Shown here in pieces: positions 24,699-32,774 of a stretch of 64,000 nt of DNA; the first letter of the stretch is position 1, and each line of letters opens with the position of its first letter. Source of the DNA: CAVUCH01 sp963739995 (lineage in GTDB: Bacteria > Acidobacteriota > Vicinamibacteria > Vicinamibacterales > JAENWD01). The notes beneath the pieces are model-generated. The model worked only from the letters and a program-made list of their open reading frames with translations, was not told the origin of the DNA and searched no databases. The translations under genes were made by a program, and so were the position numbers. Where the stretch lies: assembly GCA_963739995.1 (NCBI GenBank), contig CAVUCH010000021.1, positions 366,170 through 430,169 of the forward strand, written 5' to 3'.

Positions 24699-27067
24699 GC
24701 CTGGCCTCCCTGAACGATGCGCCACAGCTTCTCGGGACGCAGCATCATGTCGATGTGCTTCACGCCGAACCCGCTCAGCGCGTCGACCACCGCGTTGACG
24801 ATGCAGGGCGTCGAGCCGAGCGTGCCGGCCTCGCCCACGCCTTTGGCGCCCAGCGGGTTCACGGGTGTCGGCGTGACCGTGGCATGCAGCTCGAAGCGCG
24901 GGAAATCGGCGGCCCGCGGCAGCGCATAGTCCATGAAGGACCCGGTCAGCAGCTGACCGTCAGCGTCGTAGACGGCCTCCTCCATCAAGGCCTGGCCGAT
25001 GCCCTGCGCCAGCCCTCCGTGTATCTGTCCCTCGACGATCAGCGGGTTGATCAGATTCCCGGCGTCATCGACGGCGATCAGCTTCAGCAGCGTCGGCTCG
25101 CCGGTCTCGCGATCGACCTCGATCATCGAGATGTGACAGCCGAACGGGTAGGTATTGTTGGTCGGCTCGAAATAGGCGTCGGCGCTCAGCCCCGGCTCGT
25201 CGACGCCGTTCGGAAGCGGGACCGGCACGTACGCGAACGCGGCCACTGCCTGGAATGGCAGCGCGACTGCCGGCGCCCCCGTGACGGCGATCTTCCCATT
25301 CTCGAACACGAGATCCTCTTCGTGCGCCTCGAGGAGCGCGGCCGCGAACTTTGCCATCTTGGCCTTCACCTTCCCGCCGGCCAGGTGCAGGGCCGCGCCG
25401 CCCACCGCCTGTGACCGGCTGCCGAACGTGCCGACCCCCTGCTTGGCGATGCTGGTGTCGCCGTGCTGGATCGTGACGTGCTCGAGCGGCACGCCGAACT
25501 GATCGGCCAGCATCTGGGCGAAGGTGGTCTCGTTGCCTTGCCCGTGCGGTGAGGCCCCGGTCGTGGCCGTGATTCGGCCATCGCGTTCGATCGCGACGTG
25601 CGCGTGCTCCCAACCACCCATGGGGAGCGTCGAGGAGGGACCGATGCCGCACACTTCCACGTACATCGACAGCCCGACCCCGACGAGCCGGCCTTCGGCC
25701 CTGGCCGCATCACGCGCTCTCTTCAATCCCCCCCAGTCGGACGCCTTTAGCGCCGCGTCGAGCGCCGCCTCGTAATCGCCCGAATCGTAGACCGCCCCCA
25801 TCGGCGTCTGGTACGGGAACGCGTCCTTGGGGATGAAGTTCCTGCGGCGCAGCTCCGCGGGATCCATCGCGAGCTCACGCGCCAGCATGTCGAGCGCCCG
25901 CTCGACGAAGTAGGTGGCTTCCGGCCGGCCAGCGCCGCGATACGCATCAGTCGGCGTCTTGTTCGTGAAGACCTCGGTGAGCGTGACGCGAATCGCCGGG
26001 ATCCGGTAGGTCGCGCTCGCCATCAGCATCGTCAGCGTCGGGACGGCGGCGGTGAGCAGCATGTTGTAGGCGCCGATGTCGGCGACGAGGCGCATCTTCA
26101 CACCGAGGAGCGTGCCGTCACGCTTCGCGGCCAGGTCGATGTGGCACGTGATGTCACGGCCGTGCGTCGTCGCGACGAATGCCTCCGAGCGATCCTCAAT
26201 CCATTTCACCGGAAGCCCGAGCTGCATCGAAATCCCGGCGGCCACGTACTCTTCGGCGTAAATGTTGATCTTGGCGCCGAAGCCGCCCCCGACCTCAGGC
26301 GCGATGGCGCGCACCTGATGCTCGCCGAGACCGTGCATGCCCGCAACCATGGTCTTCAGAATGTGGGGGTTCTGCGTCGACGACCAGATCGTCAGCAGCT
26401 CCTTGCCCGGCTCGTAGTGCGCGACCACACCGCGCGGCTCCATCGCGTTAGGCACGAGCCGCTGGTTCAGCATGCGCTGCGAGACGACGACCTCGGCGGC
26501 AGCAAATGCCTGATCGATGGCCGAATCGTCCACCGTTTTGCCGTCGGCGCTGACACCCGTGCCTCCCGGCACGAGGGCCACCGCCAGGTTGTTGGGGAAG
26601 CCCGCATGGATGACGGTTGGCTGTCCCGTCATGGCGAGCTCGGGATCCACGACCACCGGCAGCGGCTCGTAGTCGACGTGGATCGCGTCGGCCGCATCGC
26701 GCGCAAGATAACGATCGGCTGCCACCACTACCGCCACCGGCTCACCGGCATAGCGAACGGCGTCGATCGCGAGGGCGTGATGGTCCGGTGCGGGGAACGG
26801 CGTGCCGATCGGCATCGGTTTCATGAACCGGGCAATCTGCGCGCCCGTGAAGACAGCTTCGACGCCCGGCATACCCTCGGCGGCGCTCGTGTCGATCGAG
26901 CGGATCCGGCCATGCGCGATGTCGCACCGCTTGAACGCCATATGCAGCATGCCCGCGATCTTCACGTCGTCCACGTACGTGCCGCGCCCCTGGATGAGGC
27001 GCGGATCCTCGCGGCGCTTGACGCGCTGGCCCACGAGCTTCGGAAGCAGGGGAGAGGTCGTCGGCAT
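24695..27067 (-). CDS. coxL: Molybdopterin large subunit, form II CoxL-like
   Basis: Large catalytic subunit of 790 residues in the xanthine-oxidase family. The N-terminal Ald_Xan_dh_C region is followed by the Mo-binding domain (EVGGGFGAKINIYAEE, MEPRGVVAHYE, GQGNETTFAQ) and the active-site Glu in GAKGVGEAGTLGS. The active-site loop reads AYRGAGR at residues 375-381. That is the form II signature; true aerobic CO dehydrogenases (form I) carry AYRCSFR with the copper-binding Cys. So the enzyme is a carbon-monoxide-dehydrogenase relative of uncertain substrate. There is no export signal, so it is cytoplasmic. The start is 3 bases after the coxS stop; the stop overlaps coxM. Confidence 0.92.
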   Translation of the reverse strand: MPTTSPLLPKLVGQRVKRREDPRLIQGRGTYVDDVKIAGMLHMAFKRCDIAHGRIRSIDTSAAEGMPGVEAVFTGAQIARFMKPMPIGTPFPAPDHHALAIDAVRYAGEPVAVVVAADRYLARDAADAIHVDYEPLPVVVDPELAMTGQPTVIHAGFPNNLAVALVPGGTGVSADGKTVDDSAIDQAFAAAEVVVSQRMLNQRLVPNAMEPRGVVAHYEPGKELLTIWSSTQNPHILKTMVAGMHGLGEHQVRAIAPEVGGGFGAKINIYAEEYVAAGISMQLGLPVKWIEDRSEAFVATTHGRDITCHIDLAAKRDGTLLGVKMRLVADIGAYNMLLTAAVPTLTMLMASATYRIPAIRVTLTEVFTNKTPTDAYRGAGRPEATYFVERALDMLARELAMDPAELRRRNFIPKDAFPYQTPMGAVYDSGDYEAALDAALKASDWGGLKRARDAARAEGRLVGVGLSMYVEVCGIGPSSTLPMGGWEHAHVAIERDGRITATTGASPHGQGNETTFAQMLADQFGVPLEHVTIQHGDTSIAKQGVGTFGSRSQAVGGAALHLAGGKVKAKMAKFAAALLEAHEEDLVFENGKIAVTGAPAVALPFQAVAAFAYVPVPLPNGVDEPGLSADAYFEPTNNTYPFGCHISMIEVDRETGEPTLLKLIAVDDAGNLINPLIVEGQIHGGLAQGIGQALMEEAVYDADGQLLTGSFMDYALPRAADFPRFELHATVTPTPVNPLGAKGVGEAGTLGSTPCIVNAVVDALSGFGVKHIDMMLRPEKLWRIVQGGQA

Positions 27068-27070
27068 GGC

Positions 27071-27556
27071 TTACCTGCTCGCTTCCTCACGAGCGCCCAT
27101 CGTGCGGGCGGCGTGCTGGATGGCGGTGACGATGTGCTGGTATCCGGTGCAGCGGCAGTAATTGCCCGAGATTCCCTCGCGGATCTGACGCTCGGTGGGC
27201 TGCGGGTTGTCGCTCAGGAGATTGACGGCGGACAGGATCATGCCCGGCGTGCAGTACCCGCACTGGAGGCCGTGCTCTTCCCAGAACGCCTCCTGCAGTG
27301 CATGCAGGTGCCCGCCCGTGGCGAGGCCCTCGATCGTTGTCACCTCGCAGCCATCCGCCTGAACGGCAAGGATGGTGCAGCTCTTCGCGCTGCGCCCGTC
27401 GATGATGACCGTGCAGGCGCCGCACTGGCTCGTGTCGCAGCCGACGTGCGTGCCGGTCAGGTTCAGCTGCTCCCGCAGGAAGTGAACCAGGAGCGTCCGG
27501 GGTTCCACCTGGCCGCCGCGGACTTTGCCGTTGATGGTGATCGAGATCTGCGCCAT
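27071..27556 (-). CDS. coxS: 2Fe-2S small subunit of molybdenum hydroxylase (CoxS-like)
   Basis: Iron-sulfur subunit of 161 residues. First cluster ligands are C40, C45, C48 and C60 (GCDTSQCGAC, SC). Second cluster ligands are C99, C102, C134 and C136 (QCGYC, CRC in GNYCRCTGY). The protein is complete and normal in length. It is first in the S-L-M operon, with a 3-bp gap to coxL. The order differs from the classic coxMSL of form I clusters, which agrees with the form II loop in the large subunit. The promoter should lie in the 518-bp region upstream. Confidence 0.94.
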   Translation of the reverse strand: MAQISITINGKVRGGQVEPRTLLVHFLREQLNLTGTHVGCDTSQCGACTVIIDGRSAKSCTILAVQADGCEVTTIEGLATGGHLHALQEAFWEEHGLQCGYCTPGMILSAVNLLSDNPQPTERQIREGISGNYCRCTGYQHIVTAIQHAARTMGAREEASR

Positions 27557-28074
27557 GCTCCCTCCCCGGTCGTCTGGGCCGGCATCAGCGGCGCACGGGT
27601 CGAACCGACCGGCCGTTACTGGCCCTGACCGCGGTTCTCGTTCCCGGCGCCGCGCCGATCCGTGCCGGTTGGGTCAGCACCATATCAGAAGTCGCGCCCG
27701 GTGGCTCCGGCGAAGGATCTTCTCGCGCCAACAGGTGCGTGTGTTCGGCGCGCTCGCCCTCGCGGCCTTCGACTGACCACGCGCCAGGAGCTCGCGGTAA
27801 ATTTACGTCGAAAGGCTGGCCGTCCGTAGTCTTCCACCTATCCCGCGGTCAGCCGCAATAGCCGGTTGGCGACTGCCGGGGCGTGTTTCCGCGTCCCGGT
27901 TCCCGTGCGACAAGCTCCCGGCAGTTCACCGATTTACCAACACTCAATCTGGTCAGCGCCCGACTTACCGGTTGGCTGCGTGTCGAACCGGCGCGTCCGC
28001 AAATGACGCGCACCGGCCAAATTCTTGCAATGCAGCACCTTCGGGTCCCGGAATCCCAGCCAACCCAAACTCCC
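27557..28074. other. Intergenic between divergent coxS and pqqD-like genes
   Basis: A 518-bp stretch that should hold the coxSLM promoter and the promoter of the PqqD-domain gene. The downstream frame is open from 27883, with alternative ATGs at 28003 and 28030, but its residues before 28075 show no family similarity. No RNA gene or clear operator was seen. Confidence 0.4.
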
Positions 28075-28383
28075 ATGTCGAAGACGCAGCGGTCGGATCT
28101 CACGGTGTGCACGGTAGACGGCGAGGTCGTGATTCTCGACCGCGCGGCGGGCTTCGTTCATCAGCTCAACGCGACCGCCAGCCACATCTGGCGCGCGTGC
28201 GATGGCGCACAGTCGGTCGACGAGATCGCCGAACGTCTGACGGCACGCTTCCAGAGTGAGCCGGAGACCGTGCGCCAGGACGTGATCAGAACGCTCACGG
28301 ATTTCGAGCGACTCGGCTTGCTGGTGGATGGACCGGTGGACGGGTCGGCTGCATTGACAGGGGATGACTCTGAATCGCGTTGA
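28075..28383 (+). CDS. PqqD-family peptide-chaperone-like protein
   Basis: A PqqD-domain protein of 102 residues. The family fold is clear: SDLTVCTVDGEVVILDRAAG, then the hallmark HQLNATASHIWRACDG, a helical segment SVDEIAERLTARFQ, and VRQDVIRTLTDFERLGLLVDG. PqqD domains bind leader peptides of ribosomally made peptides and hand them to modifying enzymes; stand-alone versions also accompany short export-signal-like peptides. The start is uncertain: ATG 28075 fits the family start best, but ATG 28030 and 28003 are in frame and none has a good ribosome site. The last 20 bases overlap a short downstream frame encoding a Tat-signal-like peptide. No radical SAM enzyme or HPr-kinase-like gene is nearby. 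Confidence 0.8.
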   Translation: MSKTQRSDLTVCTVDGEVVILDRAAGFVHQLNATASHIWRACDGAQSVDEIAERLTARFQSEPETVRQDVIRTLTDFERLGLLVDGPVDGSAALTGDDSESR

Positions 28384-28491
28384 GCCGCAGGTCGACCGGC
28401 ACTCCCGTCGATCGTTCGTGAAGACCGCCGCGTACGTGATCCGCTGATTCTGTCGCTGAAGGCAGCGTCTGCCTTTGCGTCACATGGGTAG
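28364..28491 (+). pseudogene. Tat-signal-like microprotein, broken by a one-base loss
   Basis: The frame from ATG 28364 reads MTLNRVEPQVDRH, then SRRSFVKTAAYV, and stops at TGA 28445-28447. From 28441 the next frame continues PLILSLKAASAFASHG and stops at TAG 28489-28491. Joined by restoring one base near 28439-28441, they give a 42-residue peptide with a twin-arginine motif, a hydrophobic core and an AxA-type end with almost nothing after it. From memory, short peptides of the form RRSFVKKAAYVAPVILTLKA are found next to PqqD-domain genes in Acidobacteria and relatives; I could not check this. GGGG precedes the ATG, and the start overlaps the PqqD gene, implying coupled translation. The break may be real or an assembly error. 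Confidence 0.6.
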
Positions 28492-28677
28492 GGCACAACA
28501 ACGGCGTTGGCAATGGATGGGACCCGCAACCGCCTGGAAATCCACCCGTCAACGACGGGCGAGCGCCACGGTCTCAAGTTCCTATCGCATCGAACGAGTC
28601 GGCCGGGCACGGGCGTTTCGTGTCTTTGATGGTGCGTCGAAGGGACCCGAACGACATGGCCCTTGGGTCCTGGGTTG

Positions 28678-29799
28678 TTACAAACCCCGACGACCAGGAC
28701 TCATTCCACGGCTCGCGACGACGTGTCGCTCCGCTTCATTCGCCGCAATCGAGAGATGGCGACCGAACGAGGTTCCCGATTTAGCCTCCAAGAGCTTCGT
28801 CAGCTGAATCATGAACGAGTTTTCGCCTGCGCGGTCCGAACCGAATCGGGCCATGAAGAGATCGCTGGCATGCCGGAGGTTGTCTGTCAGGCGGTCGACG
28901 ACCTCGGACGGGGGCAACGCCATTTTCATGTCTGCCCAGTACGTTGTTTCGGTGGCCCGGAGCAGCGTCGCGGCGTAGTCGCCAATGCCCCCAGAGCTGC
29001 CGGCGTCCGGGGCTTCCGTGGAGACGGAGACCGACGGTGCCAGGCTCGGTGCCGCCGATGGGACCGCAGCGGATGGCACGACGCACCCGAGAACCTCGTC
29101 TGCACCGTTCTGGTGAGGCGCCGTTGAGGGCGGTGAGGGAGAAGGACGAGACTGGCCGGGTTCGATCGCTGAGACTGCCCGATGAACGGCGCGCTGCACC
29201 GACTCGAGTGTCGCAATGAGATTCGCGCGCTCCTCCTGTCCTGCTCCGAGCTGCTGTTTGAGGGCCGAGACTTCCGCTCGATTCGCGCTGAGCTCGGCTT
29301 CGGTGTTTCGCAACTGCGATTGCAGGCCGGAGGTTGCCTGTGTGTGAACTGCCTGTAACTTTTCGGCAGTGGACTCCGCCTGGGTGCGCGCATTGTGCGC
29401 TTCGTGCAGCTGCTCGCGCGCTGTCCGCAATTGTTCCTGGCCCGCTCGAATCTCGGACTGTAATCGATCGATGAGTGCCTGCGCCTCTGCGGCATCGGCC
29501 TGGGCCTGCGCTTCAATGTGTTGCGTTGAGGTCCGAGCGTCCGCAGCAGCGGCTGTCACGAGCCTCTCGACCAGTTGCGACACGGCGGCCGTAGGATCAT
29601 CGTCCGCCGCGCTCACGGTTCTTTCGCAGGCGGACACGAGCCCCGCGAGCGTGTTGGTCACTGAAGTGAGAGCACCACGCCATTCCTCCTGCTGGCGACC
29701 CAGTTCGCTTGCTAGCAGCGCGGACGCTTCCCTTCTTGCGATTTCGCGCAGACCTTCAGACGTACTACCTCGTTCCACCGCCATGTGGACTCTGCTCAT
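28678..29799 (-). CDS. Coiled-coil protein of unknown function
   Basis: A 373-residue soluble protein. ATG at 29799 is preceded by CAGGAGG at good spacing. Residues 1-90 are helical (EIARREASALLASELGRQQ). Residues 95-212 form a long coiled coil rich in Ala, Glu and Gln (ALIDRLQSEIRAGQEQLRTA, LSANRAEVSALKQQL). A Pro/Ser/Ala-rich linker spans about 217-265. The C-terminal 100 residues are helical (YAATLLRATETTYWADMKM, VVDRLTDNLRHASDLFMARF). There is no signal peptide or transmembrane segment. I recognise no family. It resembles in style the coiled-coil membrane protein at 34165-35844, and both flank the surface-polysaccharide-type genes, but a shared role is a guess. Confidence 0.8.
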   Translation of the reverse strand: MSRVHMAVERGSTSEGLREIARREASALLASELGRQQEEWRGALTSVTNTLAGLVSACERTVSAADDDPTAAVSQLVERLVTAAAADARTSTQHIEAQAQADAAEAQALIDRLQSEIRAGQEQLRTAREQLHEAHNARTQAESTAEKLQAVHTQATSGLQSQLRNTEAELSANRAEVSALKQQLGAGQEERANLIATLESVQRAVHRAVSAIEPGQSRPSPSPPSTAPHQNGADEVLGCVVPSAAVPSAAPSLAPSVSVSTEAPDAGSSGGIGDYAATLLRATETTYWADMKMALPPSEVVDRLTDNLRHASDLFMARFGSDRAGENSFMIQLTKLLEAKSGTSFGRHLSIAANEAERHVVASRGMSPGRRGL

Positions 29800-30258
29800 G
29801 CCGCGTGCCTCCTGCTCGGTTCTGCACGGTGTATCGGGACGGTGCTCGTTGGTCTGCAGTCCGGGCGCGAAACTGTAATTCCACTTACAGATTTGTTAGG
29901 ACGCACGCACCCGGCGCCGGCGGGAGCCTGCCGTGGACCTTGCGCCGGACCCCGTGTGTGCCGCGCAAAACTCGGCGCCGCCCAGCCGACGGCGGCAAGA
30001 ATTGCCTGTATTTTCCCCGGACGGTCCCGGTCCGGTCGAGAGCTGGCGGTGCATCGACAGGTCCGCTCCCCACTGCTGCTGCTGCTGGCACTTCAGTTGC
30101 CTCCAGATGATCGCGCGCCCTCCGGCCGCCGGCAGGTTGTTCGACATGGTCCCTGACCGAGCCGCTGCAGGGCCGCAACCAACGGGCGCACGTTCAGAGT
30201 CAGAGTAGGCCGAGGCACCCCCAGCACTCTCGTTTCCTCTCAAACCTGGTCTTTTGAA
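29800..30258. other. Intergenic between divergent coiled-coil and LamG genes
   Basis: About 460 bp with no convincing gene. A small hairpin CCGGAC (30017-30022) / GTCCGG (30030-30035) is visible. Promoters for both divergent genes are expected here; none could be picked out with confidence. Confidence 0.35.
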
Positions 30259-30273
30259 CCCGCAGCGTGCGGG
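30259..30273 (+). promoter_or_regulatory. Leader hairpin next to the LamG gene ribosome site
   Basis: CCCGCA (30259-30264) pairs with TGCGGG (30268-30273) around a 3-base loop. It ends two bases before the GGGGAGA ribosome site of the gene starting at 30288. Such a hairpin could affect translation initiation or mRNA stability; this is inference from position. Confidence 0.3.
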
Positions 30274-30287
30274 CAGGGGAGACGTGT

Positions 30288-32171
30288 ATGTTCAGCCGGA
30301 AACCGCAGGCCTGGTCGTTTGTCGCTGTAATCGCGTGTGCGCTCCTGACGCCCCAACCGGGCGAGGGGGCACCGAAGACGTCATGGGTGACGACCGCTGT
30401 CGGTTCCGTGACGGTGCGGGGCTCCGCAACCACCAGTCCGAGCGGGCGCATGACGGTGTCAGGCGAGGGTACCGATATCTGGGGAGGCGCCGACGGGTTC
30501 CAGTATCTGTATCAGCGCCTGTCCGGCAACATGCAGATCAGCGCGAGGATCACCGGCCTGCAGAACACGGACGGCTGGGCGAAGGCCGGCGTGATGATTC
30601 GTCAAGGGCTGACCGCCGGCTCGGTGCACGCTTCGCTGTTGGCCACACCCTCCAACGGCATCGTCTTCCAGCAGCGGAGTGCGGCCGGAAGCCTCACGAC
30701 CCGGTCAGGGGTTGCGGGTGCGGCTCCAGCCTGGCTTCGCCTCACTCGCGTTGGCGCGGCGGTCACGGCCTCGGTCTCGAGCGATGCAACGACCTGGGCC
30801 GACATCGCTACAGTGAGCGTGCCGATGACCACTGATGTGATGGTTGGCCTGGCCGTTACCAGCCGAATGCCATCCCGCCTCACGACGGCATCCTTCGACA
30901 AGGTGGCCATTGCAAAGCTCGGTGCCACACCAGCCACGGCGCCGGCTGGTCCTGTCGCAGCCTGGTCTTTCGACGATGGAGCGGGCAATCTGTTGCGAGC
31001 CACGGTGGGGGGGCTCGACGGTACGATCACCGGTGCGACCTGGACCACCGCAGGCCGCAACGGCGGCGCGCTCATGTTCAACGGCGTTGATCAGATGGTG
31101 ACCGTTCCGGCGAACCCTGTCCTCAACCTCACGACCGGCATGACGTTGGAAGCGTGGGTCAACCCCACGTCGGTGGTCAACTGGCGCAACGTCGCCATGA
31201 AGGAAGGATCCAACGACCTGGCCTACGCGCTCTATGCGAGTGACGCCAGCTCGAAACCGCAGGCGGCCGTCAACATGGGCGCCGGGCAACTCGTCGCAAG
31301 CAGCACGGCGCCGCTGCAGGCGAATACGTGGTCACACCTCGCGACCACCTTCGACGGCTCTACCCACCGGCTGTTTGTCAACGGCGTGCAGGTGGGCAGC
31401 GTGGCAGCTGCCGGCGCGCTCTGGCAGACGACGGCGCCGTTCCGCATCGGCGGCAACTCGCTGTGGGGCGGGTGGTTCGACGGGGCAATCGACGATATGC
31501 GTGTCTACAACCGTGCCCTGAGCCTCACGGAGATTCAGACCGACATGAATACGCCCGTCGCTTCGCCTCCTCCAGATACGACGCCCCCGAACGTCGCCAT
31601 TTCAACTCCCGTCAATGGCGTAACGGTGGCCGGCACGGTTGGGATCGTCGCTACTGCTACCGACAATGTCGGTGTGGCGAGCGTCCAGTTCCTGCTGAAC
31701 GGCGCAAACCTGGGCGGCGCAGTCAGCTCCGCGCCCTATGCCGGCACGTGGAACACGCAGGCGGTGACGAACGGCATCTACAGGTTGACCGCGGTAGCGC
31801 GAGACCATTCCGGGAACGCCAACGTCTCGGCAGACGTCTCGATCACCGTCAGCAACGCGAGCCCGTTCGTGATAGGCCGTTCCGTCGCATTTACCTCTGC
31901 CGACCACTTTTCGACGCTGCCGGATGGGCGCGCGACAATCAGCGGCTACACCCTCGAGGTCTGGCTGCCAGGGTCTGACACGTCCACTGCTCAGCCGTTC
32001 AGGGTTTCCAGTCTCGGCAAACCGACATCCACAACGACGGCCATCACGGTGGATCAGCAGGCGTTCTTCGCGTCGCTGCCGACGGGGCAGGAGTTCTTCA
32101 CCACGACAACGGCCACGGGTCCCGGAGGGTCGGCACGCAGCGGCGCCTCGAACAGTTTCATGATGCAATGA
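30288..32171 (+). CDS. Secreted LamG-domain protein with Ig-like domain
   Basis: Exported protein of 627 residues. ATG at 30288 follows GGGGAGA and starts a signal peptide (FVAVIACALLTPQPGEG). Domain order: residues 30-205, a concanavalin-like beta-sandwich of the DUF1349 kind (FQYLYQRLSGNMQISARITG, WAKAGVMIRQGL); about 215-420, a LamG jelly roll (AAWSFDDGAGN, MTLEAWVNPTSVVNWRNVAMK, FDGAIDDMRVYNRALS); 430-525, a bacterial Ig domain (TPPNVAISTPVNGVTVAG, ATDNVGVASVQFLLNG, YRLTAVARDHSGN); 530-627, a Fn3-like C-terminal domain ending SGASNSFMMQ. That last part resembles the end of the protein at 37428-38966. The role is probably binding glycans at the cell surface or outside; no catalytic site is seen. 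Confidence 0.88.
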   Translation: MFSRKPQAWSFVAVIACALLTPQPGEGAPKTSWVTTAVGSVTVRGSATTSPSGRMTVSGEGTDIWGGADGFQYLYQRLSGNMQISARITGLQNTDGWAKAGVMIRQGLTAGSVHASLLATPSNGIVFQQRSAAGSLTTRSGVAGAAPAWLRLTRVGAAVTASVSSDATTWADIATVSVPMTTDVMVGLAVTSRMPSRLTTASFDKVAIAKLGATPATAPAGPVAAWSFDDGAGNLLRATVGGLDGTITGATWTTAGRNGGALMFNGVDQMVTVPANPVLNLTTGMTLEAWVNPTSVVNWRNVAMKEGSNDLAYALYASDASSKPQAAVNMGAGQLVASSTAPLQANTWSHLATTFDGSTHRLFVNGVQVGSVAAAGALWQTTAPFRIGGNSLWGGWFDGAIDDMRVYNRALSLTEIQTDMNTPVASPPPDTTPPNVAISTPVNGVTVAGTVGIVATATDNVGVASVQFLLNGANLGGAVSSAPYAGTWNTQAVTNGIYRLTAVARDHSGNANVSADVSITVSNASPFVIGRSVAFTSADHFSTLPDGRATISGYTLEVWLPGSDTSTAQPFRVSSLGKPTSTTTAITVDQQAFFASLPTGQEFFTTTTATGPGGSARSGASNSFMMQ

Positions 32172-32774
32172 CGACCTCGCACCCTCGCCGCCCGCGTCCG
32201 CGAACCAGACGGCGCTCCGGTGCTCATGCGGGAGCATCGGGCGCTCCGGCCGCGGTTCGGCTTCCAGCGCATCCGGGTGCTCGGCACGAGGGCGGCCCCT
32301 CAACAACAAGCGCATGCGGCGCCTGTCGCCCGCCCCTGGCGCGCATCCGTTAGCTGCGAACCGACTCTTATACCGTAGCCGCCGCTTACCGGCGGGCTCA
32401 CCACCGCAGCGCGCCGGCATGGCCTGAACGAAGAGTCATTCCACATCCGGCTGGCAGGCTCGATGGCCCGCGACGGGTGCCCGCCCCGCAGATCCCGACA
32501 CACGGACATCAAGTGTCCGCCCCGGTTCTTTCAGCTGGTCGGGCGCGCCCTGAGCAGCATCCGAGAGATCGGACCATCGACAAAGTCTCCGTTTCGAGGA
32601 ATTCATCCCTCTCGCAGGCAGAGTTTCCTAAATACCCACGCGAAGCCTTCAGGAAAGCTGCGCGTGTGAGTGGCATCTACGTTGCCTACCGCGGGTGGCG
32701 GACCGACCTACCGAAGCTGGGTGCTTGCAGACAGCCGCATGGCCATGCGGCAAGGTTCGAAGGCTGAAAATACC
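32172..32774. other. Intergenic before the nucleotide-sugar dehydrogenase
   Basis: A 603-bp stretch. Short open frames occur, but none shows a recognisable fold or a ribosome site. A weak hairpin CGGACA (32503-32508) / TGTCCG (32514-32519) is present. The stretch just before 32774 should hold the promoter of the dehydrogenase gene. Confidence 0.35.

Noticed and set aside
24695..27556. Aerobic carbon monoxide dehydrogenase
   Set aside because: The large subunit loop is AYRGAGR (form II) and not the AYRCSFR of proven CO dehydrogenases, so CO oxidation is not claimed.
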